Program-made: the position numbers and the translations under genes
Part shown: positions 6,611 to 15,600 of the stretch, in pieces
How positions within the stretch are numbered: the first letter of the stretch is position 1
How the letters are laid out: every line of letters starts with the position of its first letter
Assembly: GCA_015064845.1 (NCBI GenBank)
Contig: SVRL01000017.1
Span: 1 to 36,908, forward strand
Direction of reading: 5' to 3'
DNA: 36,908 nucleotides
Source of the DNA: Oscillospiraceae bacterium
GTDB lineage: Bacteria; Bacillota; Clostridia; Oscillospirales; CAG-272
Notes under the pieces: model-generated
Seen by the model: the letters and a program-made list of their open reading frames with translations, nothing else
Databases searched by the model: none
What the model was told of the DNA's origin: nothing

Positions 6611-8512
6611 ATGGCAGTCAAACAGTTTAAAGCAGAAAGCCAAAAGCTTCTGGATCTGATGATAAATTCTATCTATACAAATAAGGAAATTTTTCTTCGT
6701 GAATTAATCAGCAACGCATCCGATGCTGTGGATAAGCTTCGCTTCAAAGGACTTACCGATGAGTCTGTCGGAATTTCTTCCGATGATTTTGCGATTACTT
6801 TGATTCCCGATAAGGAAGCGCGTACGCTTCGTATTCTCGATAACGGTATCGGTATGACAAAGGACGAGCTGGAAACCAATCTCGGAACCATTGCGAGAAG
6901 CGGCTCTCTTGATTTCAAAACAAATAACACATCCGAAGAAATTGACATCATCGGTCAATTCGGTGTCGGTTTTTATTCTTCTTTCATGGTTGCTTCCAGA
7001 GTAACCGTTGTTTCCCGCGCCTTCGGTTCCGACGAAGCGTGGAAATGGGAATCCGAAGGTACGGAAGGCTATTCCATTGAAGAAGCGGAAAAATCCGAAG
7101 TCGGAACGGAAATCACACTTTATATCAAAGAAAATACGGAAAATGAAAATTACGATCGTTTTACGGATGTATACGGCATTCAGACGCTCGTTAAGAAATA
7201 CAGCGATTATATCCGTTATCCCATCAAGATGTTGATGACACATACGCATCCCTCTCCGAAACCCGATGATGCGGGAGACGATTGGACACCTGAATATGAA
7301 GAGCACAGTGAATGGGAAACGCTCAACAGCATGATTCCGATCTGGAAACGCAAAAAGAGCGAAACTTCGGATGAAGAATACAACGAATTCTATAAAAATA
7401 ATTTCTATGATTACAACGATCCTGCCCGTGTGATCACGGCGAGCGGTGAAGGCGCAGTCAATTATAACGCCATTCTCTTCATCCCTTCCAATACTCCTTA
7501 CGATTTCTATACCAAAGAATTCAAAAAAGGTCTTGCGCTTTATTCTTCCGGTGTTATGATTATGGAAAAATGCGAAGATCTGCTTCCCGACTATTTTAAT
7601 TTCGTTCGCGGCGTTGTGGATTCTTCCGATATTAGTCTGAATATCAGCAGAGAATTGCTCCAGCAGAACCATCAGGTTCGTCTGATGAAAAAAAATATTG
7701 AAAAGAAAATCAAAAATGAACTTCTTTCCATGTTGAAAAACGACCGTGAAAAATACGAAACCTTCTGGAAATCTTTCGGCAGAGTTTTGAAATTCGGTAT
7801 TTACAGCGATTACGGCGTGCATAAGGATGTGCTTTCCGATCTTCTCGTTTTCTATTCCGCAAAGCAGGAAAAGCTGATAACTTTGGATGAATATGTGAGC
7901 GCAATGCCCGAAGCACAGAAATATATTTACTTTGCATCCGCGGAATCCGTGGAACGCGCAGCCAAACTTCCCAATACGGAAGCAGTTCTGGATCATGATT
8001 TTGACGTTCTTCTCTGTACGGAGGACGTTGACGAATTCTGCTTGCAGGTTCTTCGACAGTTCAAAGAAAAGAGCTTTAAGAATGTCGGCGGCGGCAATTT
8101 GGAATTGGAAAGCGAAGCGGAAAAGGAAGCGGCAAAAGCGGCTGCTGAAGAAAATAAGGGCTTGCTGAGCGCAATCAAGGACGCTTTGGGCGATAAGGTT
8201 AAAGAAGTCAGAACGTCTTCTGTTTTGAAAGATCATCCCGTTGCGCTTTCTTCCGAAGGTCCCGTTTCCGTGGAAATGGAAAAGGTTCTTAAAAATATGC
8301 CCGGTAACGACGGTGTAAAGAGTGAAAAGATTCTGGAAATCAATGAAAATCATTCTGTTTTTGCGGCTCTGAAACAGACTGCAGCGGACGGAAACAGTGA
8401 AAAACTCGCGCTTTACGCAAGCATTCTTTACGAACAGGCAAGATTGATCGAAGGACTTACTGTGGAAGACCCCATTGCATATGCGAAAGCGGTTTGCTCT
8501 TTGATGAAATAA
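6611..8512 (+). CDS. htpG: molecular chaperone HtpG (Hsp90)
   Basis: Cytosolic ATP-dependent Hsp90 chaperone that helps fold and remodel client proteins. It has 633 residues, the usual size. The start at 6611 follows AAGGAGG; any longer reading begins upstream of the -10. The N-terminal GHKL ATPase is clear: ELISNASDA (31-39, with the Mg/ATP Asn and catalytic Glu), DNGIGM (77-82) and GQFGVGFYS (115-123). The middle domain includes the conserved SSDISLNISRELLQ region, and the C-terminal dimerisation domain follows an acidic, Ala/Glu-rich linker near residues 495-515. The gene is monocistronic with a perfect sigma-A promoter and a strong terminator. Confidence 0.97.
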   Translation: MAVKQFKAESQKLLDLMINSIYTNKEIFLRELISNASDAVDKLRFKGLTDESVGISSDDFAITLIPDKEARTLRILDNGIGMTKDELETNLGTIARSGSLDFKTNNTSEEIDIIGQFGVGFYSSFMVASRVTVVSRAFGSDEAWKWESEGTEGYSIEEAEKSEVGTEITLYIKENTENENYDRFTDVYGIQTLVKKYSDYIRYPIKMLMTHTHPSPKPDDAGDDWTPEYEEHSEWETLNSMIPIWKRKKSETSDEEYNEFYKNNFYDYNDPARVITASGEGAVNYNAILFIPSNTPYDFYTKEFKKGLALYSSGVMIMEKCEDLLPDYFNFVRGVVDSSDISLNISRELLQQNHQVRLMKKNIEKKIKNELLSMLKNDREKYETFWKSFGRVLKFGIYSDYGVHKDVLSDLLVFYSAKQEKLITLDEYVSAMPEAQKYIYFASAESVERAAKLPNTEAVLDHDFDVLLCTEDVDEFCLQVLRQFKEKSFKNVGGGNLELESEAEKEAAKAAAEENKGLLSAIKDALGDKVKEVRTSSVLKDHPVALSSEGPVSVEMEKVLKNMPGNDGVKSEKILEINENHSVFAALKQTAADGNSEKLALYASILYEQARLIEGLTVEDPIAYAKAVCSLMK

Positions 8513-8536
8513 AGTAAAACTTTACAAAAATGATGT

Positions 8537-8572
8537 AAAAAGGCAGATGTGGAAACGCAATCTGCCTTTTTT
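8537..8572 (+). terminator. htpG terminator
   Basis: A stem of 12 bp, AAAAAGGCAGAT (8537-8548) with ATCTGCCTTTTT (8560-8571), ends in a T tract. Confidence 0.9.
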
Positions 8573-8606
8573 GCAAGGCACTTTTTGATGATTATTTTCG
8601 CATATC

Positions 8607-8635
8607 TTGACAATATCTGAAGTATATGATAAAAT
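8607..8635 (+). promoter_or_regulatory. promoter of the triple-repeat lipoprotein
   Basis: TTGACA (8607-8612) and TAAAAT (8630-8635) have a 17-bp spacer. An AAAAGGAG ribosome-binding site precedes the ATG at 8704. Confidence 0.82.
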
Positions 8636-8703
8636 ACAAATAAATCGGAGACTTCATTTCTATCGAGTCCCGAAACAAAATATATGAAAAGGAGTAATAC
8701 GAA

Positions 8704-10932
8704 ATGAAAAGAATATTTACAGTTTTTCTTGTTGTTTTCGTGATGGCGGCTTTGGTTTTCAGCCTTTCGTCTTGTAACCGTTACGGTTATATCAACCAAG
8801 CGCTTACCAAAGCGGGAACTTGGGAGGCTGTGGATTTTGACGTCAAGACAGATGTTCAGACAACGGTTTCCGAAAAAACGGAGGATATTTCTTCTCAATA
8901 TTCCGTTAAGATAAAATATCTTCAATCTTACGACCCGTTGGCAATGGCAAAAACCAGGGTTACGCTTTACGGCGAAACGGTTCCTGCCGACGTGTATTTT
9001 ACAAACGGTTCTTATTATGTGGTAACCAATAACGATGCCGTTAAATTGAGAACAGGTAATTTGATTGAAGGTTCTGCTTTCGTTTCCGATTGGAAGAATC
9101 TTTTGACGGCGCTTCCGAGTTCTGCGGTAAACTCTGCGGCGGAAACGGATCACGGCGACGGTACCAAGACGGCAACCATGACGGTGGATACCGCAACGTT
9201 TGAAACCGTTTATCAAAATGCGCTCAACGAATGGAAAGACAAGCTCGTTAAGAAATACGGAGGTAAAGTTTCCGTTTCCGATATCCGTGTCACGGAACCG
9301 AAAATTGCCGTTACCGTATATTCCCAGAGCGGCGCGCTTGCGCGTTATTCGGGCGAATGCCGTCTGGAAATTCTTTCGGAAGATTCCACGGGTAATCTTC
9401 TGACAGTTTCTGCTGTTTTCAAGCAGACGCTTTCCTGCAATGCAAACGGAAACGACGTTTCTGTTGAACTTCCCGAAGATTATGAAAGCTATAAAATTTC
9501 CGACGGTCTGACGTTGGATTCCCAGAAGATTTTGTCTGCTGCCGTTAAAAATGCGCTTGCTCTCAAAGAGTTGGATATTTCCTTGCGTTTGACTTTAGGC
9601 GCAGAAAGCATTTCTACCAAGAATATTCAGGCGAGTGGTATCGGCACGGATGCATGGAACTTTGCGTGGAATGAATCTTTCATTGCAAATGATAAACAGG
9701 TTACCGGCGAGGTTTATTATAAAAACGGTTGGTATTATACCAATATGTACGGAGAACTGGCGCATTTGAAATACGAACGTTCCGCCGATACGGATGAAGC
9801 ATACGGATATGAGACCGAGCTTCTTGCTCTTTTGAAAAATCTGGCGGATTCCGAATACAAATCCGCTTCTGCCGTTTCCAATGAGGATGGAACAAGAACC
9901 TTTACGGTTAAGCTTCCCGTTACTCGTTTTCAAAAGGTTTACGGCACTCTGATCACGAATGCCAAAGGAATTGCGAAAATCAGCGGCACGGTTGCCGTTT
10001 CGGATACAGCGGTCGAATTGATCGTTGATAAGAAAGGCGTGCTGAAGAGTTATGCGGTTTCCTTTGCCTTGACAGATAAGAATGCGGAAGAGCAGACACC
10101 CTTTACGTTTGCGTATCATTTGGCATTTAATGATGTCGGCGAATCGGTTACGGTAACCCCCTTGGAAGGTTATGAACTGTTCTTTGAGGCATCGGAAAGA
10201 AAACAGGAATTTTTCGGAGACGTTACCAAGGCAATTGAAGATATTTTGGGTGCGGATTCCCTGAATGCGTATATTTACTATTCTCAGTTTGCGGATGCGG
10301 GTGTTCCGTTTTTCCAGATTGACAAACAATTGGAAAGCGTAACGGCTGCTGTTGATATGAAAACAAATCCCAAGCATTTTACCAATTTTGCCATTACCGA
10401 TCAAGGTAAAAAGCATAATGAATCCGTTTATTTTGAAGATGGTATCTTCTATATCAAGTCTGATATTGAGGATTCTTTCAAAACGAAAGGGGAATACCTG
10501 ACGGAACAGAATGCTTTTTGGATGATTCATATGATCCGAATGATTCCCGAGGAATATTTTGACAGAATATCCTTTGCTTCCGAAGGAGAAAACAATACAC
10601 TTTCCGTTGAGCTGACGATTGATGAATTGCTGGAGCTTTTCCCCGATGTTGAAGTTGTGGAAGGCATTTCTTTGGAAGTTCTTCTTGGTATGACGTCATC
10701 CCGGAATGTTAAGGAGTCTAAAATCATCATCACGCTGAATGAAGCAAATGAGCTTGTATCGTATGAAGTAAAACTCAGTGCAGATTTTACCGTAAACTTT
10801 GTCGGAACGAAATTGGATTGCACGGCGGACTTGGAAATTTATTATGAATTTAATTCCGACCGTTCCGAAATTGAAATCACACCGCCCGAAGGCTATAAAG
10901 ACTTCCAAGATGCGGACGCAGATGAAGAATAA
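8704..10932 (+). CDS. lipoprotein of unknown function with three tandem repeats
   Basis: A 742-residue exported lipoprotein. The signal peptide ends in the lipobox LSSC with lipidated C24. The rest divides into three units of about 230 residues (27-263, 265-494 and 500-735). Each has a mid-unit tyrosine-rich hairpin (VYFTNGSYYV at 97-106, VYYKNGWYYT at 337-346, VYFEDGIFYI at 575-584). Each ends in a V-x-V/I-x-x-P-x-x-Y signature (VELPEDYESY, VTPLEGYELF, ITPPEGYKDF). The units are beta-rich and acidic. The size and N/G-Y-Y pattern recall the LolA/LppX-like folds of Firmicutes lipoproteins that bind hydrophobic ligands, but this is inference from form only. It has its own promoter and terminator and no functional partner nearby. 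Confidence 0.85.
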   Translation: MKRIFTVFLVVFVMAALVFSLSSCNRYGYINQALTKAGTWEAVDFDVKTDVQTTVSEKTEDISSQYSVKIKYLQSYDPLAMAKTRVTLYGETVPADVYFTNGSYYVVTNNDAVKLRTGNLIEGSAFVSDWKNLLTALPSSAVNSAAETDHGDGTKTATMTVDTATFETVYQNALNEWKDKLVKKYGGKVSVSDIRVTEPKIAVTVYSQSGALARYSGECRLEILSEDSTGNLLTVSAVFKQTLSCNANGNDVSVELPEDYESYKISDGLTLDSQKILSAAVKNALALKELDISLRLTLGAESISTKNIQASGIGTDAWNFAWNESFIANDKQVTGEVYYKNGWYYTNMYGELAHLKYERSADTDEAYGYETELLALLKNLADSEYKSASAVSNEDGTRTFTVKLPVTRFQKVYGTLITNAKGIAKISGTVAVSDTAVELIVDKKGVLKSYAVSFALTDKNAEEQTPFTFAYHLAFNDVGESVTVTPLEGYELFFEASERKQEFFGDVTKAIEDILGADSLNAYIYYSQFADAGVPFFQIDKQLESVTAAVDMKTNPKHFTNFAITDQGKKHNESVYFEDGIFYIKSDIEDSFKTKGEYLTEQNAFWMIHMIRMIPEEYFDRISFASEGENNTLSVELTIDELLELFPDVEVVEGISLEVLLGMTSSRNVKESKIIITLNEANELVSYEVKLSADFTVNFVGTKLDCTADLEIYYEFNSDRSEIEITPPEGYKDFQDADADEE

Positions 10933-10954
10933 GATATAAAACCGAATCCATAAA

Positions 10955-11005
10955 AAGAAAACGCTTTCAATATGCGGTGCTAAGCCGTATGTCGAAAGCG
11001 TTTTT
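10955..11005. terminator. terminator shared by the lipoprotein and DUF1846 genes
   Basis: AACGCTTTC (10960-10968) pairs with GAAAGCGTT (10994-11002), and an inner stem ATGCGG/CCGTAT extends it. The plus strand ends in TTTTT and the minus strand in TTTTCTTTTT, so it serves both convergent genes. Confidence 0.85.
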
Positions 11006-11022
11006 ATGATTTTAAGCAATTA

Positions 11023-12507
11023 TCAACCGTGGAAAAGCTTGTTTGTCTGATACTGCGGTTCGCAGGTCAGATTAACACCGAGACGTTTGAAAACGTTTTC
11101 ATCCACGCGGGAAAGCAAGACAGTGGAATGCGCTTCTGTGCCGTTCAGTTTCGGAATCTGTTCCAAAGCAATGGCTGCATTGGAATCCGTAACGGATGCG
11201 ACGGCAAGCGCAATCAGAACTTCATCCATGTGAAGACGGGGATTCTGATTTCCCATATGATTGACTTTGAGTTTCTGAATGGGCTCAATAATGGCAGGGG
11301 AAAGCAAACGTGTGGAATCGTCAATGCCGCCGAGATGCTTGAGAGCATTGAGAAGCATGGCAGAGCAGGTTCCGAGCAGATCGGAAGTTTTTCCGGTAAT
11401 GATGGTACCGTCTTTTAATTCCAATGCGACGGCAGGTGCATCCGTTTCTTCTGCTTTTCGCAAAGCGGGAATGACGGTAGAACGCATTTCTTTGCAGATG
11501 CCGAGCTTGTTCATAATCAACTCGATGTTTTGTACTTCCTTTTTGTCTCCCGTTCCTTGACGTACCGCACAGAGAGCTGCATAATAACGGCGGATGATTT
11601 CTTGATAAGAGGCTTGTTTTGCGGCTTCATTATCAAAAATACAGTAACCGACCATGTTTACGCCCATATCCGTGGGACTCTTGTAGGGCGATTCTCCGTA
11701 AATTTTTTCAAACATAACTTTAAGTACAGGGAAGATTGCGATATCTCTGTTATAGTTGACGGAAGAAATTCCGTAAGCTTCAAGATGATAGGGGTCGATC
11801 ATGTTGACGTCTCCCATGTCTGCGGTTGCCGCTTCGTAGGCTAAGTTTACGGGATGGCTGAGAGACAGGTTCCAGATGGGGAAGGTTTCAAATTTTGCAT
11901 AGCCTGAACAAATGCCTCTTTTGTGCTCGTGATAGAGCTGAGAGAGACAGGTTGCCATTTTACCGCTTCCGGGACCGGGAGCGGTAATCACAACAAGTTC
12001 TCGGGTGGTTTCGATATATTCATTTTTTCCGAATCCTTCTTCGCTGATGATGTGAGGAATATCGGAAGGATAATTTTCAATGGGGTAGTGGCGATATACT
12101 TTGATGCCCAAATTTTCCAAGCGTTTTTGGAAAAGCTTGGAGGAGTGCTGTTCACTGTACTGCGTAATGACAACACTGCCGACATAAAGACCGATGTTGC
12201 GAAATGCATCGATTAGACGGAGCGTATCCAGATCGTAAGTAATACCGAGATCTCCTCGTCTTTTATTTTTTTCGATATCGTTTGCGGAAATAACAATGAC
12301 GATTTCTGCGCGGTTGCGAAGTTCGTAGAGCATTTTGATCTTGCTGTCGGGATGGAAACCGGGGAGCACACGGGAAGCGTGAAAGTCATCAAAAAGCTTG
12401 CCGCCGAATTCAAGATAAAGTTTTCCGCCGAAAGAAGCGATTCTGTCAAGAATTTTTTGTGATTGAAGAGAAATATACTTTTCGTTATCAAAACAATTGG
12501 TAATCAT
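11023..12507 (-). CDS. UPF0371 / DUF1846 family protein
   Basis: A 494-residue cytosolic protein of the UPF0371 (DUF1846) family, conserved in Firmicutes and of unproven function. Recognisable features: the N-terminus MITNCFDNEKYISLQSQKI, the phosphate-loop-like GPGSGK near residue 177 in the segment VVITAPGPGSGKMATCLSQL, and the segment ADMGDVNMIDPYHLEAYG. The family is sometimes described as a putative ATP-dependent peptidase, but I see no canonical zinc-protease motif and do not assign an activity. Length is full. Upstream is a 100-nt leader with a hairpin just before the ribosome-binding site. It is divergent from a ThrE-type exporter and convergent with the lipoprotein gene, with no evident functional link to either. 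Confidence 0.9.
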   Translation of the reverse strand: MITNCFDNEKYISLQSQKILDRIASFGGKLYLEFGGKLFDDFHASRVLPGFHPDSKIKMLYELRNRAEIVIVISANDIEKNKRRGDLGITYDLDTLRLIDAFRNIGLYVGSVVITQYSEQHSSKLFQKRLENLGIKVYRHYPIENYPSDIPHIISEEGFGKNEYIETTRELVVITAPGPGSGKMATCLSQLYHEHKRGICSGYAKFETFPIWNLSLSHPVNLAYEAATADMGDVNMIDPYHLEAYGISSVNYNRDIAIFPVLKVMFEKIYGESPYKSPTDMGVNMVGYCIFDNEAAKQASYQEIIRRYYAALCAVRQGTGDKKEVQNIELIMNKLGICKEMRSTVIPALRKAEETDAPAVALELKDGTIITGKTSDLLGTCSAMLLNALKHLGGIDDSTRLLSPAIIEPIQKLKVNHMGNQNPRLHMDEVLIALAVASVTDSNAAIALEQIPKLNGTEAHSTVLLSRVDENVFKRLGVNLTCEPQYQTNKLFHG

Positions 12508-12539
12508 AAATCCTGCGCCTTTCCTAATAAAAAACTTGT

Positions 12540-12566
12540 CCGCTTTTGATACTGAGATAAAAGCGG
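12540..12566 (-). promoter_or_regulatory. hairpin in the leader of the DUF1846 gene
   Basis: On the minus strand CCGCTTTT pairs with AAAAGCGG over an 11-base loop, followed by ACAAGTTTTTTATT and then the AGGAAAGG ribosome-binding site. It resembles a weak leader terminator (an attenuator), but a few bases separate stem and T tract. No competing antiterminator was found. Confidence 0.45.
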
Positions 12567-12605
12567 AATCGATTTGGATGTGAAGAAACTTGCCATTACC
12601 ATATC

Positions 12606-12635
12606 ATTATAGCACAAAAAACTTAAATTTGTCCA
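12606..12635 (-). promoter_or_regulatory. DUF1846 gene promoter
   Basis: On the minus strand, TGGACA (12635-12630) and TATAAT (12611-12606) have an 18-bp spacer. It gives a leader of about 90 nt. The stretch 12636-12824, between this and the divergent exporter promoter, is AT-rich and shows nothing else. Confidence 0.65.
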
Positions 12636-12824
12636 TATTTCGTGAAAAAATTCTTGAATGTTTTTCAAAAAATTTTTGTTTTTCCGAAAATTGTCCGATT
12701 GATTTTGTTTGTATGTATTATTTAAATGCATGAAAAACTTGATTAGACAGCTTTGACGGACATCGGTTGTATTTTTGATTGGCTGAAGCGTAAAGGTAAT
12801 CAAAAAAGCAAAGTTCGCGATGTA

Positions 12825-12853
12825 TTGACAAAATCGGGGATTTGTGGTATAAA
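12825..12853 (+). promoter_or_regulatory. promoter of the ThrE-type exporter
   Basis: TTGACA (12825-12830) and TATAAA (12848-12853) with 17-bp spacing. Because transcription starts near 12860, coding starts upstream of that are excluded. Confidence 0.78.
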
Positions 12854-12914
12854 AAAGATATATTGCTTTTCATTGGATGGAATGAAAAGAGGGATTCGGA
12901 GAGGAGTGGATGGT

Positions 12915-14198
12915 TTGGAAACCAACGAATATTACAGGAAGCTTTTGAATATGGCGGTTACGGCAGGCTCGATCATGATTTCTTCCGGCGCGGAAACACA
13001 CCGTGTGGAGGATACGCTTCACCGCATTCTGGGAACAACGCATTTTGAACATGCGGATGCGGTCGTGTTTACAACGGGTATGGTCGTTACGCTTTCAGAT
13101 CCTTCGGGTGAAACGCTTTCCATTTCCCGACGTGTAACGGATTGTTCTCAAAATTTCGGTAAAATTGCGGAGGTCAACAGTGTATCCCGTGATTTTTGCA
13201 ATGGAAAAATTACGCTGGACGAAGCGATCGAAAAGTTAGAATGGATTAAAGCGAAAAAAAGATATAATTCTTTTCTTCAATATTTGGGATATATTTTGGC
13301 TTCTTGCGGTTTTACCGTGATGTTTGGCGGAGAGGCTTTGGATGCTTTGGGTACGATTTTCTGCGGACTTATCCTTTCCATTGTGGAATTGGAACTCGGT
13401 CCGAAAATCAAAAGAGGTTTCGTTACCACGATTTTAGCGGCGGCAATGATGACGATTACGGCAACAGCAGTTTCTTACATCGGTTATCACGGATTGGGAA
13501 TTTCTTTTCAAACGCATTATATGATTATTGGAGGCATGATGCCATTGGTTCCGGGGCTTGCCATGACAACGGCATTTCGAGATATTTTGCAGGGGGATTA
13601 TCTTTCTGCCGGTTCCCGTATTTTAGAAGCGCTTATGGTTGCGGTTTGCGTTGCTATCGGAATCGGTGCGGGGATGAGCTGTTCGGACATGCTGGGACTT
13701 TCCGAAACACTGACTCTTTCTTTTAATCTTTCTGTGACGAACGTTCCCGAGTTTTTATTTGCGGCATTTTCTGCGGGAGTGGCCATTATAGGTTTTTATC
13801 TTCTTTTTGATACTCCAAAAAAATATTTTTTTGTTTGCGGATTGAATGCCGCTTTTGCCTGGTCTGTTTATCTCATCACGGATTCCTGCGGACTGAACGG
13901 TCTGTGGGCGTCGTTTTTTTCCACGCTGGCGGCAGATTTTTTTGCCTATTACAGCGCGCGTATTTTGAAAGCCCCGATGATTTTGTTTCTCGTTGCCGGG
14001 ATTTTACCGATGGTTCCCGGTATCAGTATCTATCAGGGGGTATATAGCTTCATGTTCGGCATCGGAAATGCATCGGAAATTTTAACGGGAGCATTTATGA
14101 CAACGGGCGTGATTGCGCTGGCTATTTTCTTGATGGACACTGTTTTGGATATGGAAAAACGCATTCGTGCGCATATTTTGAAAAAACGCAAGTCGTGA
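12915..14198 (+). CDS. threonine/serine exporter family membrane protein (ThrE type)
   Basis: Integral membrane protein related to ThrE exporters, which expel threonine and serine; the substrate here is inferred. It has 428 residues if started at the TTG at 12915, which has AGGAG 8 bases upstream and gives METNEYYRKLL, a normal start for the family. An ATG at 12882 (11 residues more) has a poorer site. The soluble N-terminal part carries GAETHRVEDT, the hallmark of DUF1212. A first group of about five membrane helices (from about residue 120) includes PLVPGLAM, and a second DUF3815-like group includes GILPMVPGISIYQGVY. Many bacteria encode the halves separately; here they are fused. Monocistronic. 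Confidence 0.88.
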   Translation: METNEYYRKLLNMAVTAGSIMISSGAETHRVEDTLHRILGTTHFEHADAVVFTTGMVVTLSDPSGETLSISRRVTDCSQNFGKIAEVNSVSRDFCNGKITLDEAIEKLEWIKAKKRYNSFLQYLGYILASCGFTVMFGGEALDALGTIFCGLILSIVELELGPKIKRGFVTTILAAAMMTITATAVSYIGYHGLGISFQTHYMIIGGMMPLVPGLAMTTAFRDILQGDYLSAGSRILEALMVAVCVAIGIGAGMSCSDMLGLSETLTLSFNLSVTNVPEFLFAAFSAGVAIIGFYLLFDTPKKYFFVCGLNAAFAWSVYLITDSCGLNGLWASFFSTLAADFFAYYSARILKAPMILFLVAGILPMVPGISIYQGVYSFMFGIGNASEILTGAFMTTGVIALAIFLMDTVLDMEKRIRAHILKKRKS

Positions 14199-14204
14199 AA
14201 AACG

Positions 14205-14243
14205 GGCGCGAAAAAGGAAAGATTTTCTTTTTCGCGCTTTTTA
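14205..14243 (+). terminator. exporter gene terminator
   Basis: GCGCGAAAAAG pairs with CTTTTTCGCGC, then TTTTT, just after the stop codon. Confidence 0.85.
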
Positions 14244-14259
14244 TTAAGAGAAATTTCAT

Positions 14260-14301
14260 AAAAAATACGGAGAAGCCGATCAGCGGACTTCTCCGTGTTT
14301 T
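14260..14301 (-). terminator. serS terminator
   Basis: ACGGAGAAG (14267-14275) pairs with CTTCTCCGT (14288-14296). On the minus strand the stem is followed by ATTTTTT, so it terminates serS. Confidence 0.85.
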
Positions 14302-14310
14302 GTTTGCGGA

Positions 14311-15600
14311 TTATTTTTTGGGAATGAGCTTTTCCTTGCCGCCCATATAAGGACGGAGCGCTTCGGGGATGTTGACGGAACCGTCTGCGTTGAGATTGTT
14401 TTCAAGGAAAGCAATCAGCATACGGGGAGGTGCAACAACGGTATTGTTCAGTGTGTGAGCGAGATATTTTTTGCCGTCTGCACCGTTTACGCGGATTTTA
14501 AGACGGCGTGCCTGTGCATCGCCAAGGTTGGAACAGCTTCCGACTTCGAAATATTTTTTCTGGCGGGGAGACCATGCTTCGACGTCGATGGATTTTACTT
14601 TGAGATCGGCAAGGTCGCCGGAACAACATTCCAGTGTGCGTACGGGGATATCAAGGGAACGGAAGAGATCTACGGTGTTCTGCCAAAGCTTTTCAAACCA
14701 TACCATGCTGTCTTCGGGTTTGCAGACGACGATCATTTCCTGTTTTTCAAATTGATGAATACGATAAACACCGCGTTCTTCAATGCCGTGCGCGCCTTTT
14801 TCTTTACGGAAGCAGGGAGAATAGCTGGTAAGTGTATAGGGGAGCTTCTTTTCATCGAGAATCTGGTCGATGAATTTACCGATCATGGAGTGTTCGCTCG
14901 TACCGATCAGATAAAGGTCTTCGCCTTCGATTTTATACATCATGGCATCCATTTCGGCAAAGCTCATAACGCCTGTTACAACGCCTGCGCGGATCATGTA
15001 GGGAGGAATGCAGTAAGTGAAGCCGCGGTCGATCATGAAATCGCGAGCATAACTGATGACAGCGGAGTGGAGTCTTGCGATATCGCCCATCAGGTAATAG
15101 AAACCGTTGCCTGCAACGCGGCGCGCGGAATCGAGGTCGAGACCTTCAAAGGTATCCATGATATCACTGTGGTAGGGAATATCGAAATCGGGAACGATGG
15201 GTTCTCCATAACGCTGAACTTCCACATTTTCGCTATCGTCTTTACCGATCGGAACGGAAGGATCGATGATATTTGGAATGGTCATCATAATCTTTTTGAT
15301 CTTTTCTTCCGCTTCTGCGCATTTTGCTTCCAGTGCTGCGAGCGCTTCGGAATTTTCCGTTACGAGTTTTTTGGCAGCTTCGGCTTCTTCTTTTTTGCCC
15401 TGTGCCATATATTTACCGATGGTTTTGGAAACTTTATTGCGGTTTGCGCGGAGGGCATCTGCTTGTTGTTTTGCTTTGCGGTTTTCCTCATCGAGTGTAA
15501 TAACTTCATCTACGAGAGGGAGCTTGGAGTCCTGGAATTTGTTTTTGATATTTTGCTTTACGATTTCGGGATTTTCACGAAGAAATTTTAAATCGAGCAT
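14311..15600 (-). CDS. serS: serine--tRNA ligase
   Basis: Charges tRNA-Ser with serine in the cytosol. It has 429 residues, full length, with AAAGGAG 9 bases before the ATG. The N-terminal long coiled-coil arm that holds the tRNA spans about residues 28-110. The class II core follows: TSEH (234-237) in place of the common TAEVPL, motif 2 FRKEKGAHG (264-272) leading to IHQFEKQE, and motif 3 near 385-403 reading VVAPPRMLIAFLENN instead of the usual GLAVGRTLVAIMENYQ. These replacements set it apart from E. coli/Bacillus SerRS and resemble archaeal/eukaryotic-like sequences, which have TSE(H/Q) and HGxxT/ERG. The gene has its own promoter and a structured leader of about 200 nt ending in a terminator-like hairpin, which suggests attenuation. 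Confidence 0.94.
   Translation of the reverse strand: MLDLKFLRENPEIVKQNIKNKFQDSKLPLVDEVITLDEENRKAKQQADALRANRNKVSKTIGKYMAQGKKEEAEAAKKLVTENSEALAALEAKCAEAEEKIKKIMMTIPNIIDPSVPIGKDDSENVEVQRYGEPIVPDFDIPYHSDIMDTFEGLDLDSARRVAGNGFYYLMGDIARLHSAVISYARDFMIDRGFTYCIPPYMIRAGVVTGVMSFAEMDAMMYKIEGEDLYLIGTSEHSMIGKFIDQILDEKKLPYTLTSYSPCFRKEKGAHGIEERGVYRIHQFEKQEMIVVCKPEDSMVWFEKLWQNTVDLFRSLDIPVRTLECCSGDLADLKVKSIDVEAWSPRQKKYFEVGSCSNLGDAQARRLKIRVNGADGKKYLAHTLNNTVVAPPRMLIAFLENNLNADGSVNIPEALRPYMGGKEKLIPKK

Noticed and set aside
8795-8812. AGCGCTT inside the lipoprotein gene as a second site for the XRE-TPR palindrome
   Set aside because: Lies within coding sequence and lacks the outer ACA/TGT bases.
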